A DNA stretch of 62,000 nucleotides from Acanthaster planci (GCF_001949145.1 NW_019091359.1:2754594-2816593); one strand, 5' to 3'; shown: positions 34,016-49,500, counted from the stretch's first letter. The notes: a model not told the origin generated them from the letters alone. A program made the numbers and translations.

Positions 34016-37000
34016 ACCGATTAGCCTGTTCCTTGAAGTTTATGCAAATTAGGTGATACTGAGCTCAATCAAAATGAGCTGTGAATAGAGGGATTTCACA
34101 TTAGCGCCGAGGCTCTCTGTGTTGAACTTCGTCGCGCTTCCCGCGCAATCAACACGGTACATGCAGTATTCGGTTCGTAAGTGTGACGCCACTTCAATTT
34201 AAACCACGCCCACTGCACATGCAGATACACGATCGCAAGTACGTTAATTCGCGGTCAATTGCCGTGTTTTGGTTTCTTTTGATTTTACGTGTCGAGTCAT
34301 CCTGAAAGACGCTTCCACAAAAATGTACAGCGTGAAAAGTCTGAATTTAACATACCTTTATGTATTTTGTGTCTTGACTCCTTACTTTCAATCGTCTGGT
34401 CGTATTAAGAATTGAAGCTGACGCATACGGCCTCGTTTTCAAACAAGGAAGTGCGCAAATCGACGCTGAAAGCGTAGTATTGGGATCCCTCTATAAGTCT
34501 AATTTGAAATGCTGCCTTGTGTGGGTTGAGTGCTGGTTGTTATGTCATTGTTTTTGTTACATATGGTGTACATAATTAAGTAATGGACACCTATCTGTTT
34601 GTGTTGAAAGCTGTCGTTGAAAATTTGATGATACCAATTGTCGGTGGGACACGAGAAGTATGCTGTTCATTCCACACGAAGATACGCAAACGATGGTTAA
34701 ATGCATCCGAACAAAGCAATCATTACATGTCTCTTGCAATTGTGACAGAAATTATTTATGTTGCAAAAGAAATTGTGCGTAAGGTCTTTTTTCTAAATGA
34801 TTTGATTGTGTCTATTGCTTTCATTTGAAGTACCAAGTGTTATTTCAAGCAATGGTTGAAGTCGTAACAGGGCAAGAATGTGATTTAACTTCATTTCAGA
34901 ACTGCCCGACTGAAATTTATTTATGCTGTGAATAGATTTTAAGTTGTCTCATGAACAAGTGCAAAAGTATGCAAACGATCGGTCACATTCCTTGGCAGTT
35001 GAGCAGTCAAGTCGGCATGTAGACAACAAAAAATCGAACAGCAGTTACAAGAAAACCAGCAGCTATTAGTAGATTAACGGTTCAGCTTCATCGAGCTTAA
35101 AAACTTGCAGACTTTAAAATTTTCAGTTATTGGAGCTGGCTCCTTGCCGAAGTTATATGTGAGCACAGCACGCAAAGTACTTTCCGAATAAAATTTAATG
35201 AATATAAATTGCAGGCTTTCTCGGATACATTTTTGAAAGGCTAACGCTTTTTATCAGTTTTAATAATTAGGAAGAAAACGACCATGTTGCGGATATTTAG
35301 AGTATTTCACTTTTAAATGGGGTTGATATAATGGAACTTTTAAAGTGTGTGTGTAGCCAAGACTGATGATTGATCAAAACGCCATAGATACATTGATCGA
35401 GATCTTTGCAGTTAATGTTTATTTCTAGAGTGGAGGAAATGAACAACGTTTTCTTTTCAGCCAGAGCAATTGGTTAGATCAGCCTTGGAGAGTTTGAGAT
35501 GAGACAGTCGTTGGTGTGCTAGCTGTGCGAATGGGTGTGTACATGGAGTTGGGTGCGTGGGAGAGGACACGATACTCAGAGTGTAAATGAGTGATGGAGT
35601 TGGATGAGTTGTCATTGCTGGCACGCGTGTGTGAGTTTTTGGTGAGCTTTGTGTGAGTATCGCACAGAATGAGATGACTTCAGCAAACGTAAAGCTGAAA
35701 TTTGTTCGTGCAGTAAGTAGTGAAGTGTTTTCTGCATAATTGTTGATTCCCACTTTGAAAAGACTTGCTGCTTGGAGACGGCTTAAACGTGTATTTTAAA
35801 TTTTTTATGGTGAAATTTTATTTTATAAATGGACAACACAGTAATTGTTATATATTATTTGCAGTGGTAATTATTCTCTGTATATTTTGTAACGTAAATA
35901 AACCCAGCAAGTATTGTACACGGGGAGAGATGTGTGCAATGTTTACCATAAAATAATGCTTGTATAAATTAAACTCGGTCCAAATTTATTATATTTAAAA
36001 GGAACGTTATTATTTCAGGGGGGTTCGATTTTAACCTCATCATGTGGCACATATTGATTTGTCGAATGGAATCATTTATGTTTGATCAATAAAATAAAAT
36101 ACTCTCCTGTAACTCTTGGCGGGATCGTTTCGTTGTCAACTAGGTTCTGAGTTATTGGTTACCGTAACAACGCCGAAGAAGAAACAAAGTAGGGGTTGAA
36201 CTAGCTTTGGGAAAATCGAGGCGGATGGTTGGATCATGGTGCCCCTGCTATGAGGGGTGTGTCCAAGCTTTGGGATGGGTGGGGGCAAAATGGATATTTT
36301 ATCTGAAACAACTCACCACTTTTTGCCATCCACACTCAGAATCCTCCTGCCTCTCTATGCCCGAGCAGTTTCAGCGAGAAAGTATTGAATATCGCAGGTT
36401 ACATTAAAGAGTAACCTTCCAGCTCTTGCAGCTACGTTTGTGGTCTAATTTTGCAATTCAACCCAAACATGACGAAAATTGTATTTACAGCAGATAGCCT
36501 GGAGTCCCCCCCCCAAAAAAAAGTGAGACAAGTTGAGAAATAACAGCCCAAATTGTTGAGAGCCAAGAAATGGAAATGAGCTGAAGCATGCTTCTAGCAT
36601 AGACAGACTGATTGCCATTGCTTTCTAGGTCGAGTATTGTCTTCCGGAATGCGACTAATCTTGGTAAAATGGTTCGTGTGAAGGAGAGAATGCGTCAATG
36701 GAATCTTCCCGTTGAATTCAGGAATTGCGATTCGTGCACCACCTTTGTTCTGGTCACTTCATCACAGTGACTCGGTGTCAAACACGAAAGCTTGAACCTT
36801 GTCTGGCAGCCCAATGAAAATCAGGGAATGGTGCGTCGCATAAAATAAATACCTTTCTGTGTTGTCGTCTCAGCACGATAAAGGGTCACCGGTAGAAATG
36901 CGTATGATTACCTCCTGTCAAGCTGCTTTTTGAAGCTGGTATTCTCGGAAGATCAAGTAGGAAGGCTTCAAGCAACAACTGGAACCTTATTGATTGTAGT

Positions 37001-40000
37001 TTCTCTCTGGAAGTTATGCATTCTCTCGTCTCACACTTTGGACGTAAGCCTACTTGATCGATAAGTTGTTCAGGAATGTGTCGAGCTTCTCCCAAACGGA
37101 AAGTAGTACACCCCTTTCGATACTGAAGTTGAATAATATCGTCTACTTTTATTTGGTGTTGAATTCCTTACTCTAATGCTTCGATCTCTGGACTTCCACC
37201 TCCATGGGATTTCTGAGGATAAACACAGCACATATGCAGAATGCAGACAAAAGCTTGGCAATTTTTTATCGGAAAGTGTCATGCTGAAATCGTCTTGATT
37301 CGTCTGATCGGTTCTAATCCTGACGACCGACAACTTCTGACATTGTCGACGGGGGAAATCGAGAGGTAAGTCTGTGAAACCTATGTCCATTTTTTTGCTC
37401 TAATGGCATAAATGTACGATTTGAGAGTTGCCATTCTTTCGGGGTTTCTTGTTACTTTGAAGGGCACGCGTAGTCGCACACAGCTTTTATGGTCACGTTC
37501 GGATTTTAATTTTTATATCGCCCTCTTGTGGTTAAATTTGCACAGTGACCTTCTGTGTCAATCGAAATGTACTTTTTTGTTGAGGTTTTAGAATGAAGTG
37601 AAATAGTCAAAGACACATGTTGTATTTATGTACAGTTCCGGTAAATGTCTTATGTTTTGTTTTCCCTGCGGCTGTGCATTACGCACGTGTAAATATTCAT
37701 TAAGGTGTGAAAGATTAGTGTGTCAACATTTCTTATTTCTTACTGATTTAAGAAAAAACTTATTGTTTAGTGACAGGTGTAAATAATTGTGGATGCCATA
37801 CCGGCTAAGAAAGTGGATAACAACTGATTGAAACAATGCATTTGTACAAATTTTGTTTGGGGAAATTTTGTCACCTGTTACAACTGAAATATTTCAATTC
37901 TTGGCGCGCCTAAATAATTGCATCGGTAATCATTCAACCTATCCTTCGATTCCCTTGTCAAACCCCGCAGAGTTGGCGTGGGGAATAAAAAAGCGCTGAG
38001 AAGCTCACCGAAAATTTGATTTGGAGAACAAATTTACCGAAGTCAAGTTGACAGGGACAAGTGACGCCACTGGCGACGTATTGTCGATTTTGCAGTAAGC
38101 ACATCAGGTCATAATCCCTATCACAAGCCACAGAGGGTGATATGGCCGATGTTTCTGGGGATTTCTTTGCAATATTTAATCATACGTCCTGCTAGAAATT
38201 GTGAATTAATGTTCAAATAAAGGACATTTCCTTCAGAGGTTGTCGTATGGGGTAGCGGATTTTCAGTTGTTCACAAGATGATTATTCGTCTTGTGGTTGT
38301 TTTCAGTCGCACCCTTTGGGGCTTGGAAGTTTATTTCATTTTCAAGATTTGGCTATCTGTCATCCCCTTTTAAGCTACAAAGTTCGCTCGTGAAAGGAAA
38401 ACAAAATCATGAAAAGCGGACTTCTCCAGTGAGAACTTGTACCGAGAATGTTGCGCAAATTGTTTTTATGTTACACCATGCTAAGCACTAATTGTTGTAG
38501 GCAATGATTTACTTTCTCTTTGGATATTTTAAAGAATGTCTAATCGTTTTAATTGGATACTTGATATGGGATTTCTTGGTCGAAAAAGGGTGGTACAAAG
38601 TAACTTTTAACTTTGACAGGATTTCTGAACGATTTGACATAACTTGCGTCATGAGCATTACAAAGTAAGCGGCTTAGCCGAGGCAGTAAAATCCTTCAAA
38701 TGGCGTGCCTGAATAAATAACGAACATGGATGTGCGGCAAGAGCATTTTTTGTTGCATTGGTAAGATTTCCAGTTTGGTCATAAATCTTGAAGCTGTTTA
38801 TCTCTCTCGGTGTTTTCCGTAAGTTTTGAAGTGGGCCGCGTACTTCTCATACTCACCCAGTTGTTATTTTTAGGCAGGACGATTCTCTTTATTCATGTAA
38901 CCACGCCTTGACGCGACTCACCCAATGATTGTTTGCCTCTCCTCCGACTGGTAGCGTTGTAGACCGCCTACGCCGCCGTCACTATGGCAACGCTCTTTTC
39001 GAAAGAACGGTATCAATCACACTTCCATCTACCATGTCGCCTTATTTGAACAAACACCAGTTTTCGCTTTATACATAGAATCAATCATTAATTATATGAC
39101 GCCACGTAGGAGGTAATTGCAAGAGAAGGAAAAAATACAGATATAATTATATTCGGGCTAGCTTAAGAAATGTGGAAGGTGAGCCGCTCAATCAAACTAT
39201 AGAGGGCGCCCTATTTAACACCTCTAATTACTATGAATCCATGTTTTTCTAATATGCCGGTGCTTTTTATCGGTCGGAAGTAATCGGTGATATCACATGC
39301 TGAGATACAAACTGTCCACCAATGCACGGACGTTGCCATCACGCGCACAGGTTAGAGAAAGGCGTCAGTTGCGTCATTAGTTGTTTGATCAACGAGGGCG
39401 CAGCTTCAAGAAGAGATTATATCCAACGCTATTTCTGCCATGTGGTCTCAAATCGTTCCCAACGACATGGACATAATAAACCGATGACCTTTTAAACGCC
39501 AAACATGCAGGGTTATTTATAAAACTTTTTAATCGATATCCGACTTGCATTAGCTGACGTTCGATTATCGTTATTTGAGTTTGGTTCAGTCGTCATGACG
39601 TTCAAATCCCCTCTCGTTGCTGGGACAATTATCCACAAGTTTGTCGCCATACCATGAGGTCACACGCCGTAATCGTCGCCATGAACGCCTGATCCAGGCT
39701 TCTTGCAGGGAAAAGAATTTGTGGTAATCGGTCAGCTTTTAATAATGTTTTAATAGATGCTCAGGACAAAGATGGTTCATTTTCTTTCATTAAAGAAATT
39801 AAAATTTTCATTTACAGAGATTTTTTTATACGAGCTAGGTCACCACATCCTCATGTACATGGCCGTGGTCATGTAATGATGTCTTGGAATTACAGACGTC
39901 TGATTGGGGAAAGAGTTGAGTCGCTTGGTAACACGGTGGATATTTAAACAATTTTATTTTGGTAAAGTGAGTATCATAAACGCTGTTTTTAGGCAGTGAG

Positions 40001-40073
40001 TTCCGCAATTCGAGTTATTAGTTCTGCCTTATCTCACAGAGGGCAGGCTTTCCCTTGTCAACAGTACTTGGGA
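34016..40073. other. Gene-poor stretch
   Basis: No convincing exon on either strand; open stretches are short and without domain features or paired splice signals. A 14-bp site gtcactatggcaac (38979-38992) fits an RFX X-box pattern, and gttaccgtaac (36158-36168) is a small palindrome. Both could be chance. Confidence 0.5.
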
Positions 40074-40531
40074 ACCATGGCTGAGTTCGGGCGGCTTGTT
40101 CCCGTATGTTCACGAACAGTTCGATTTGTTATTCGTGGGTCGGCCGCTCGAACGCCGGGAAGAAACAAACAACATGCAACATGGTGGCGCCCATGTACGT
40201 TACTCGAGACTTAAGTTTTGGATGGGTTGAATTCTTTTCGATATTAATAGGAACATTCATTTCTGTGTTTAAGGAAAATAATTAATGTTAATGTTGCAAA
40301 ACTTCCCATTGTATACGTGGTCTATGGCTTTGGAAGCCACCTCTCCACTTTTTGCAGCTGTTCAAAAATCAAAATCTCACGAGTTTTTCCGTGTGTTCCT
40401 GTAAAACCCTGACGAGGAGGTGGTGTGTGATCCTGTTCCGAGAACAGTGTTCTTGAGTCGTGTTCCCGCCGTTCGAGCGCGAGAACAAGAAACCCGTGTC
40501 AAGAACAGGCCGCCCGAACTCGACCCGTGGC
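40074..40531. repeat. Pair of diverged inverted repeats about 85 bp each
   Basis: Left arm about 40074-40158 contains gagttcgggcggcttgttc and gctcgaacgccgggaa. The reverse complement of the right arm (about 40466-40531) contains gagttcgggcggcctgttc and gctcgaacggcgggaa in the same order. Both arms are richer in CpG than their surroundings. They could form a cruciform or be the arms of a MITE. Confidence 0.7.
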
Positions 40532-43500
40532 TCTTGAGAAAAGGTTAAAGTAAAGGCCAAAGTGAGTGTGCATTATGAATATACGCGGAATGTACATGAT
40601 AAGCCCAAATAGAACATCAACGCGTGTATGTCCAAATTATTTCAGCTATTTGTGGACTTCAGAGACAATAGACCGAGTCTAAATAAGCCGTTGCGCGAGA
40701 TGAAGAGAGCATTGTGGCGACTAACGTAATAATCTAGGCCCGGACATTGCGAAATGTCAGGGTTGATGTTTTTCTCTCCAATTTTGCGTGAATGGATTCT
40801 TAAATATTTCAAGAACGTGGATGAACAGCAGAACGACGATGAGGATTTTTTTGGGGGAATAAAGCTTTACGGAGAGAAATAATATTTTGTGTGGACTAAG
40901 ATGTTACATTTTGCCACTGTAATTTGTCCATCGACAAAGTATGCCCAAATAAATAAATAAATAAGTAAGCGTCTATAAACCAATTTACTTGAAAAACAAA
41001 ACTATTTCATTTGAAACGAAAACTTGCTTGCCTTTGCTTGCAAGGAAGGTTTCCAAAAAGAAATATACCCCTACAAAATTGTTAAGCTACTCCGTGAAGT
41101 GTCAACCATGCTATTGGTTCACGCAGAACTTTCACCAAATATTGATAATGTTGGTGATGGGTGCATAGTCTATATAGACATTTGGGATATGAACGTTAAC
41201 AGCGTACTTTGACATTTACTCTTTGCTGGGGAAACGTGACTCCCAACCCATGAGATTCAATTTAAAATATATATAGCAGTCGGTGTTTGGAATATTAACG
41301 ATGAAATGTGCGATTTGAGTTCCGTAAATATCGCTTTGTCTATGACACGTTCGTAACAGTGCCACGGTTTGTAATCAGGGCATTAGAAACGTCTTATCAG
41401 AATGAGAATCAAAAGGGACTTATGATTATGTCTATGTGATATCTGGGGCAGAATCGACGCCATGCCTGTTATTACAACACCAGTACATTAAAGTTGGAAA
41501 CAGAACATAATTTCGACCAGAGTGCAGTTTAAAAAAATAATGCTTCACCTTGACACCTCCTCAACGAGGTTCTTGAAATTGAACACAAACAGCTGTGGAA
41601 AGACTCGAAACAACCTGGCAACTATAGACGTAAATATGTTCCATAATTACGCAACACATAAGGTCCCATTTAGAATGAAAAAATAATAAAGGTTACCTCT
41701 AATGGAAAATCCTCGTTTCCAATGGTAGAAGCCAGAATTGACTGACTTTAGGGCTCTAAAAGCTGTATTAATTTGCATGTATTTGTTTTCAAACTACAAT
41801 CAAAATGAGACTACGTTACTTTGCCAGGGAGCCTCCCCTGCAAACTCCTCCTAGGAAACCATCCGCAAGGGCTTGTCAGTCTCACATCCATGGCCAGTTT
41901 CATGACGAAGACAAAAATCACTGGAATCTTGCACTTTAAACAGAGGTGTTGAACTTGACTTTCAAAAAAATTCAGGCTCAGTTCACGATTGCTCCCTGGG
42001 GAAATCCCCCTCTACCAGGTGCCTTGGAGTCTTAAAGTGCTACGGTGTCGATGTCAGTCCGATACTTTATGACATTTGGCTATTCTTTTGCCGGGGTGTC
42101 ACCCGCACATCCAGTCGGGATAATTCAATTGGGAATGGCAGTAGTGAATTAGTCGTAGATGTCTTTCTGATTGATGGAAAAATGGGGACATATCAATGGT
42201 GGAGTTTCCAAATCAGTCCTTTTCATGTTTTTCAATTAAAGAAAATCTATCCGTCTTTTTTGACTCGATCATCCATTCCCTTCCCTCTATTCCAATCATT
42301 CACGAGACGTCTTGTTGCCGCCTGATCTATTTAGTCTTGTGCCTTCTGTGTAGTCAACGGCGTGTCACCACCCGGAATGACTAGGCAATGCAGAATTTAA
42401 AGTAATCTACCTGTGATGACGTGATAAATCGGGATATCCAGAACGGTTTTGACGTGAAAAGGAAATTGTATGAAACGTATATTGCTGTGATAAACTGGTG
42501 CTACTCACTGCTAGTTTGAGTGCTGTGCGTACGCTCGTCTAGGTGGACAAGCAGAAAATATCAATGTGTATGGTCATTACACACAAGCCAGCACAGTTAC
42601 AAAAACTTGTAAGGACAAAAAGATTTCTTTATCTCTCGAAAAGAAAAAAAATGCAGGTCACGAGCCTTCGAAACCGGTAGGCCTACAAGTGACCGGTCGA
42701 CGTGTCAAGGGATTATTCGCTTGTTAACATCTGTCTTAAAAATGATTTCCCAAGAATATATTGGAATGCTCGAAGTTATGAAACGACCACATGCTAAAGC
42801 TAAAAATAGCCTCAGGGGAGATATCAAAGCAAATGGTACTTTGTAAACAAAGAACTTTTAGCTTTGTTGGTTAAAAATGCCCCACTGCTCTCCTGGAGCG
42901 CAGTTGTGTGTATTTGATAAGTTTTTTTGCATTTTCGATTCGATCCAGTTTACAATCATAGCCCCAATAATGTTGTGGTATGAAGGGCTTGTTTTCATCA
43001 TAACTGAGACGAAAACAAACAGGGTACCGCATCGAGTGGGTAACCCCCCACGGATTGCAAGCCCAGGATCCCCGGTGCCTTGATCGCAGCACGTGGTAAA
43101 ATTCACGGTAAAAAAATGAAACACGTTCAAAATCATTCCGGGTTCACAGCTTAACGAGGATGATATTTTTTACGAGTTGATTTATTGTCCACGTTGACGG
43201 GCCACTTCCACAAAGTGTCAAAGTCACAGCGGCCGGCCGTTTGTTTTATCGCCCCAGAACGGGCATAATCATGATGGATTTATGCCGGCAGATGAGTCTA
43301 TATTTTGCAGACACGTACGTCAACGCCTAATTGAATCCCAACAAAATACACATCCGGGGTTGATCGTAAAATATTCCATGAAACGTAGGGGCGAAAGCAA
43401 CAAGGCTCTCTCGTGAAGATCGCAGACAATTTGACAAGAATTTAAAGCTTCCTCAGAATGGGGTGGCAATAAATATAGGTGCCAGTCCTACAGGAATACA

Positions 43501-46500
43501 AAAATTTCATTAAATATTAAAATTGAGTCCTGTTCATATTATATAAATCCCTTTCTATGTTGGATCAATTCCAGTGACAAAAGACCTTTTCGTCAGCTCT
43601 TCAGTCATGTTTCAGTTCAGCGCATACCGCGATCCGGATCCTCATTTTTTGCAAACCTGTGCCAGAGGCCCAAGTTGAAAGCTTTTGACCCTTGTTCCAA
43701 GGGACTGATTAATCGCCCCCCCCCCTTTCTCGTTTCTGTCAGTCTTCAGCTCCTGTGGAAGTTTCCGATTTTGGATCAGGTACTAAGAGACGCGGAAGTG
43801 CAACTCGTATTGGATGTCATATCTGTTTGGTCTGGTGACTGATTGATGAATTGACGTAGTACATTTTTTAAACAAAGATGTCAGATTCAAGACTAACATT
43901 TCAGGCGGCTCAAGGGGAGTAGTTTGGGTGACGTTCTGAGTTGGCCAGGCAACGGCCACGAAAAATCATGCAACTGTCTTGAAACAGAGCTGCCAAATCA
44001 TGTTACCATAAATGGTCCTAAATTTAAAGAAAGTTCACGCAGCACTCTCTTTATTATTCATGAGAGATTTGAACTCTTGTGTACGGCCATCTGAAAATAG
44101 CAGTAGATTTAATGTGTTTGTGAATGTTGAAAGACTAAAAATGTACATGAGCCGAAAAAGAAAGCGCGCACAAGTGTAAATTCATCTAGATTATGAACAC
44201 ACCACCCGTGTTTATGGGAAAGGTTTTTGCTTAGAAGTGTTCCTTGTGCTGAGTGAGTAAGCTTAAAAATTTCGGGGCAGTGTCGCGGGGGGGGCCCTGT
44301 GTCCCCGCGTGTGCCTCCCCTCCCCCTGCTCAGAAAGTATGGACAGAAAAAAGTCTGGAGACAGTCCGCCTTGGTCATTGTTTTAAATGTGACTGAACCC
44401 ATTGAGTGCCCGCCACACTCCAGAGAATGGGATCCACCAAGTGCCCCCCCCCCACAAAATGTACCCCAATATCGAGCAACAAGTTAGACCGAGGGGTACC
44501 CCGCAACATGTCCAATCGCTTACACACTCTGTACTATTGTTACCTGACACATCCCCCAGTTGTCTGAAAAGAATTCCTCAGATTCCAGTGAGACAATGAC
44601 CAACACAAAGAAGGGGGGGTTCTCTCCGTCTCATATCTTGTTTGGTACGTGTACCCCAGTTCCTTTACCCACTGCATTAGGGACGTTACTATTTGGAATA
44701 ATTGAACGGAATGCAGCATTATTATTTTTGTCTTGTTTGTCTTTCGGATTTCATCTTATTAAATACGCGTACGCATACAGCTAAAAGCTCTTTTTCCGTC
44801 CGGGCAAGTGCCTGACTTTCAGAATCGTCACTTCAAGATCAAGTTGCCATGATAAAATTATTTCCTAAATCCGTATTTACCTCCTTTGCCCAGATACCGA
44901 AAAAATGTGTCTCAGATTCGAAGGTATGCAATGCCAATCAATTTGGAGAGTGAGAATTGGAAAATTGCCCCAATGTTTTGAAACGGATACCTGCGAAAAC
45001 GATTCCCTCGGACGTTCAAAGGGCTTATTTTAACTTTCAATATATTCATGGGCTGGCAGGTTGCCTCAGGATAGGTTTCAAAATTGGAATTCCCGGACAG
45101 GAAAAGAATAAATTTGGCTCCGTAGAATTGTGCATCGGAGACACGGGTGCTGTGACGAAATATCCAGCTATTTTTTGCAGGTGTTTTAGCTTGGACGGCG
45201 GTTAGAGGGCATTTTGGCAGTGATAAATTTCTGTAATGAAAGAATGTCCGACTTCAGAGATTAATCATTTTTGTGCTGCCCATCTTTTGTCAAAAGTTGC
45301 CCGAAATTCCAGACTTATACTGTATTATGCATTGCGGCTGCCTAAAATAGATGTTTTGATTTTTTGAAGTGTGGGGTAAATTCTACTATAGTTGCAGGAA
45401 ATAATGCTGCATTATCAGACATTGGTCGGATATGGCAAGCTGCACAAGGGGTGTCGCCAACATAATACCAAGAGGATTAGTGGTATCCAGTACAAACCAC
45501 AAAAATGTTGATGGTGGATTCCATCCATTGACTTCCAAATGGCACCGAATTTATGTGGCATTTGAGCCTTTGTGGGACTCTCCATCGTAGGGCATTCTTG
45601 AAATACTTCGTGCACGCGTAAAAGCAAAAACGTGCGCTCTGAATGGTCTGACATTTATGTTATGTCTGTCAACTTTCCCGAAGCGCACTTTAAAAAATCC
45701 CCCTTAGTGTTTTAAGTTTTGTCCTTGAACATGGCGATCATTTTCGGTACTCAACATTTCTTTGGGAAGATTTATGTCAAATTCCAGTTAAAGTGCTTGC
45801 CGTCCCTTATTTTTGAACTTCATTTTTTCCCACTCACTTAGCAACCCATATGCTGCCTTTGGTTGAACTCTCACTTCGTTATTGACAACGTTCGTTGCCC
45901 TATGTCCGAAAACATTCATCGTTTGAAGGGGGAAGCTTGTCCAATAACAAAACGACAAACTAATTATCATGTTATGAATTTTGCTTAAAACTTGCATTCA
46001 ACTCATTCATGTTTACAGGTTCGGCTGGTAAATCGGCTGGACTTTTTTCTAGGCTTTTTTCATCATAGAGATGAGCGAAGAAATTTACCGGTTCTGGAAC
46101 GGGATTTGACTTTAACCTGCAATCTTCGGAAATACCATACTATTTGTTTTCTTGAAAATAGCACCGTTGGCGGAAACCGCTGCGTCTCTCGGACACTCCT
46201 TCATCCAAAGATGGACGTAGGGTAAAGTAACCGCACAGTGGTCATGGGCAGAACAAGATTTCTCAAAGCAACACTGGTTCTGATTGGCTAGAAGTTTCTA
46301 ATTCGGTGCAAGATTCAGCTGAGTGTAATCACAAGTAGCTTGGCGCCTCGTTACGAGAAATTAATTTACGGCACGTTGCATTCTGAACTCAACTAAAATA
46401 TAAAATTATCGCTCTTCCTGTGCTTGGGAGTCACGACTCTTCCTGGAAATCGCCTTATTTTGCCTTCTATAACGGTCTGCTTTGGAAATGACTGGAGATA

Positions 46501-49500
46501 TGCAGCCCCCTGCCCGCGTGAATTCAAACAAAATAAATTGATTGAACCACAAATATTATGACTGTACTAAAGACCTCCTCGATGCTGTAAAAAAATTGTG
46601 AAAAATGCTGTCAATTTTGGCCTTTCTGGAGTTCACCGTGCAGGCATGCACGCAGGCACCGATGAAATATAAACATGACATTCTTATCTTTTTTATCTGT
46701 CAGTTATTTGGGGAGATTATTGACAGTTTTTTACGGTGTGTGCAAACTAGGGTGATTTGGCGCCCAAAGTTGGCCCGGAAAGGAGTTTGTAATTTCTACC
46801 TCCAGGAGACTGTAAACAGTCCAAGGCATGTATAAAGATGTGCTTAGTAACCCTCAGGTTGGCGATGAGGTCTCTATATAAAGAACATTTCCCTTTTTAA
46901 AGTCAGAAGGCCAAGGGTATGATTTAGAGATCCCTTTTGGACAAAGTCACTTTGAACTAATACGTTGGCATTTTAACTTCCGTTTTCCACGGTATAGGGG
47001 TCCTATAACATCATGAAAAGTAGTGATTGACAATAACAGCCCAAACAAAAATGTCACAGACAACCTGCAAATTAAGAAACTGACTAAAGTATTTGCCTGT
47101 GTTGAGGGGAAAAATCATTGGACGAACTTTATAGCAAATTCATAAGCTTTTGATCAATTGAATACGAATATGCATGAAGTTCATAGTAGGCTCTTAAACC
47201 AACTGATAAGCTTTCATCATTTTGGAGGGTTTTATTTGGCTTACTATCTGCCATGGCTTCAGTGCATACAAACATAAATGAATCGTTAGAGTCAATTCCA
47301 ATAAGAATCCAGATGATTTTAAGGTCAAGGCCATACCTTTGAAAAGCATTTATTTCATTTCAGCTCATGCGGGATTATAGAAAGATGATTTTTGTGCGTG
47401 TGTGTTCCCCCAACGGAAAGGGCCATTAGCCCTTCGAAAACTCCCCGAACGATCAGCAAGGCAATCCAAGCAAGGTAGAAGTCTGATATCGTCCGGCTGC
47501 ACTGTGATACCTCTGCCTCAAATCGGATGAGAAAAGGTTAAACACGGCTGATTGGATCTGGAAAAAATACAATTACACCCAGCCGGGAGAACTGGACAGA
47601 AGTGGTCATTTGTGACTGTTTGAAAAATATATATTAGTCTTTAAATTAATTGTTTCTGCCGACTCAGTACCAGACTAAATGCACATTTCCACACAAGAAG
47701 GAAACATCCTGAGCAGAAAGGAAGTGAATTCCAAGCATTTGTTCAATGTCATGAATAGGAGGTGGGTAAAGATGGAAGAGTCAGAGGTTACAAATAATTT
47801 CCAGTCGATACTGACCACAAATACGGTACATCTGATAGTTGTAAAAAATACAAAGAATTTAACTGTTGAACTTTTCACCGCTTTGCAGTTTTTGCAATTA
47901 TTTCAAAGTTAGTTTTAAAACCCAAACAACAATTAATATTCTCAGTCGCTGATCCGCTTTCCAATCTGCACGTGAAAGACGTAAATCCCACGTATTTGTT
48001 TTTACCTTTGACAGTCACAGATGGCTCGAGAAGAAAACAGAATGCAAAAATGTTTAACCACATTAAGGACTCGAAATGACGACATTTTTCAATCAGCGGG
48101 GGACGATAAACCGCACTCGTGCAGCGCGAATTCCTGAATGGGTTCAAGAGGATGAATTAAAAAAAAAACCAAAAACAAAACAACAAAAAACAGAAAAAAA
48201 CTCACTCACAAGCCCTCGGGCAAATTTTGTGGGCAGAAGAGTGCGACAGTCACCGCTGGTTTTTGAAGCCTCAGAGACAATTCGTCCAAACTCGTCAAAA
48301 TTCCCGTATCACGAAACTGTGGCTTGCAGTCTGATGCGGTAAGAAATTACGACGAAAATGGGGACAAAACCTATGATACTCCACTTCATGTTGAAGAGTA
48401 AACAGATTTATTTCTGCAAATAACGTCGAGACTGTTTCAATAGACAGGTCTTTTTCACTGGTACGGCTGGCAGGGTTTATTTTTAGGGGACCCAGGGGAT
48501 AACAGTCTGTCATACGTAGGCTACCGGAGATTGCTTAGGCCTCCGTAATCCCAGCAAGTGTAAACATTTCGATTACTGCTAATCGATTATGATGAAAAAA
48601 ATGAGCAAAATAGTTTTCTTGAAGACCAATTTGCATCAGTTTGATTTTTGTGTATCACCGATTAGTTATAAACAGGTGATCTGTTAACTTGACTCTGTCC
48701 TTGGCTTCCAAATTCTTTCCTTTGTTAACTGCAGGTTTGGCGCCTGTTTTCCTGTCAGACGACAATTAGGCCTACCACTGTATGCCACGAGCGTGTAGAG
48801 AAACAAATCGTGTGCGGAAATATGGTGTTTTTTTAATGGAAATCCTTTTCCCATTGTCTTATATATGTGATGAGTTCAGCAGATACCAACGCTGTTGTTT
48901 ATCGGTATTTTGTCTCCTTCGCACATTTCGTGACTCGTGGGCTGGCTCGTTTTGGCCGGAACAACCTGCTCTTTTACTCGGCAATTTGTCGCCATTGTCA
49001 ACGGACATAGCTATAGAAAGTATATTGTTTACGCAGTCAATATTGAAATACACGTTATATATTGTCATTCAATCACTGCACTGTCTATGTGACTATTGTC
49101 TGTGTGAGTGCCAAGGTCTCCATAGTAGGTACGTGATTCAGGTTTGTGGCATATTGCTGATGAGACTTCGATCTGTAATCGAGTAACCATTTTTCAAATT
49201 TTCCAGTTTAGTTGTCATGGTTATCTCACGATGAATGTGCCTTGCCCTCCATGGAGAAGAATATCCGTGGATGTTTTCTTGGAGTTAAAATTGGATGATG
49301 GTTTGTTTACTTTTCTCATGTAATGAAACTCCATTGTTTTTATAACCGGCTGACCTTAAAGTGATATGTATTTATGGACGAATGTGTGTCCCCACGTTGT
49401 AATGCAATTAATTCCTCCTGTCAGATATTTTTAAATTAGGGCAATTGGATATACGATGAAACGTAGATTTAATACTCGTGGTGCATCTCGATGAAAAGAT

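Noticed and set aside
39996-40560. Short open frames (39996-40214 plus, 40369-40560 minus) as genes
   Set aside because: They are the two arms of the inverted repeat read in opposite directions, with no domain or splice signals.
48782-49186. 134-codon open frame on the plus strand
   Set aside because: AT-rich, no recognised domain, no supporting splice sites; the overlapping minus frame is also open.
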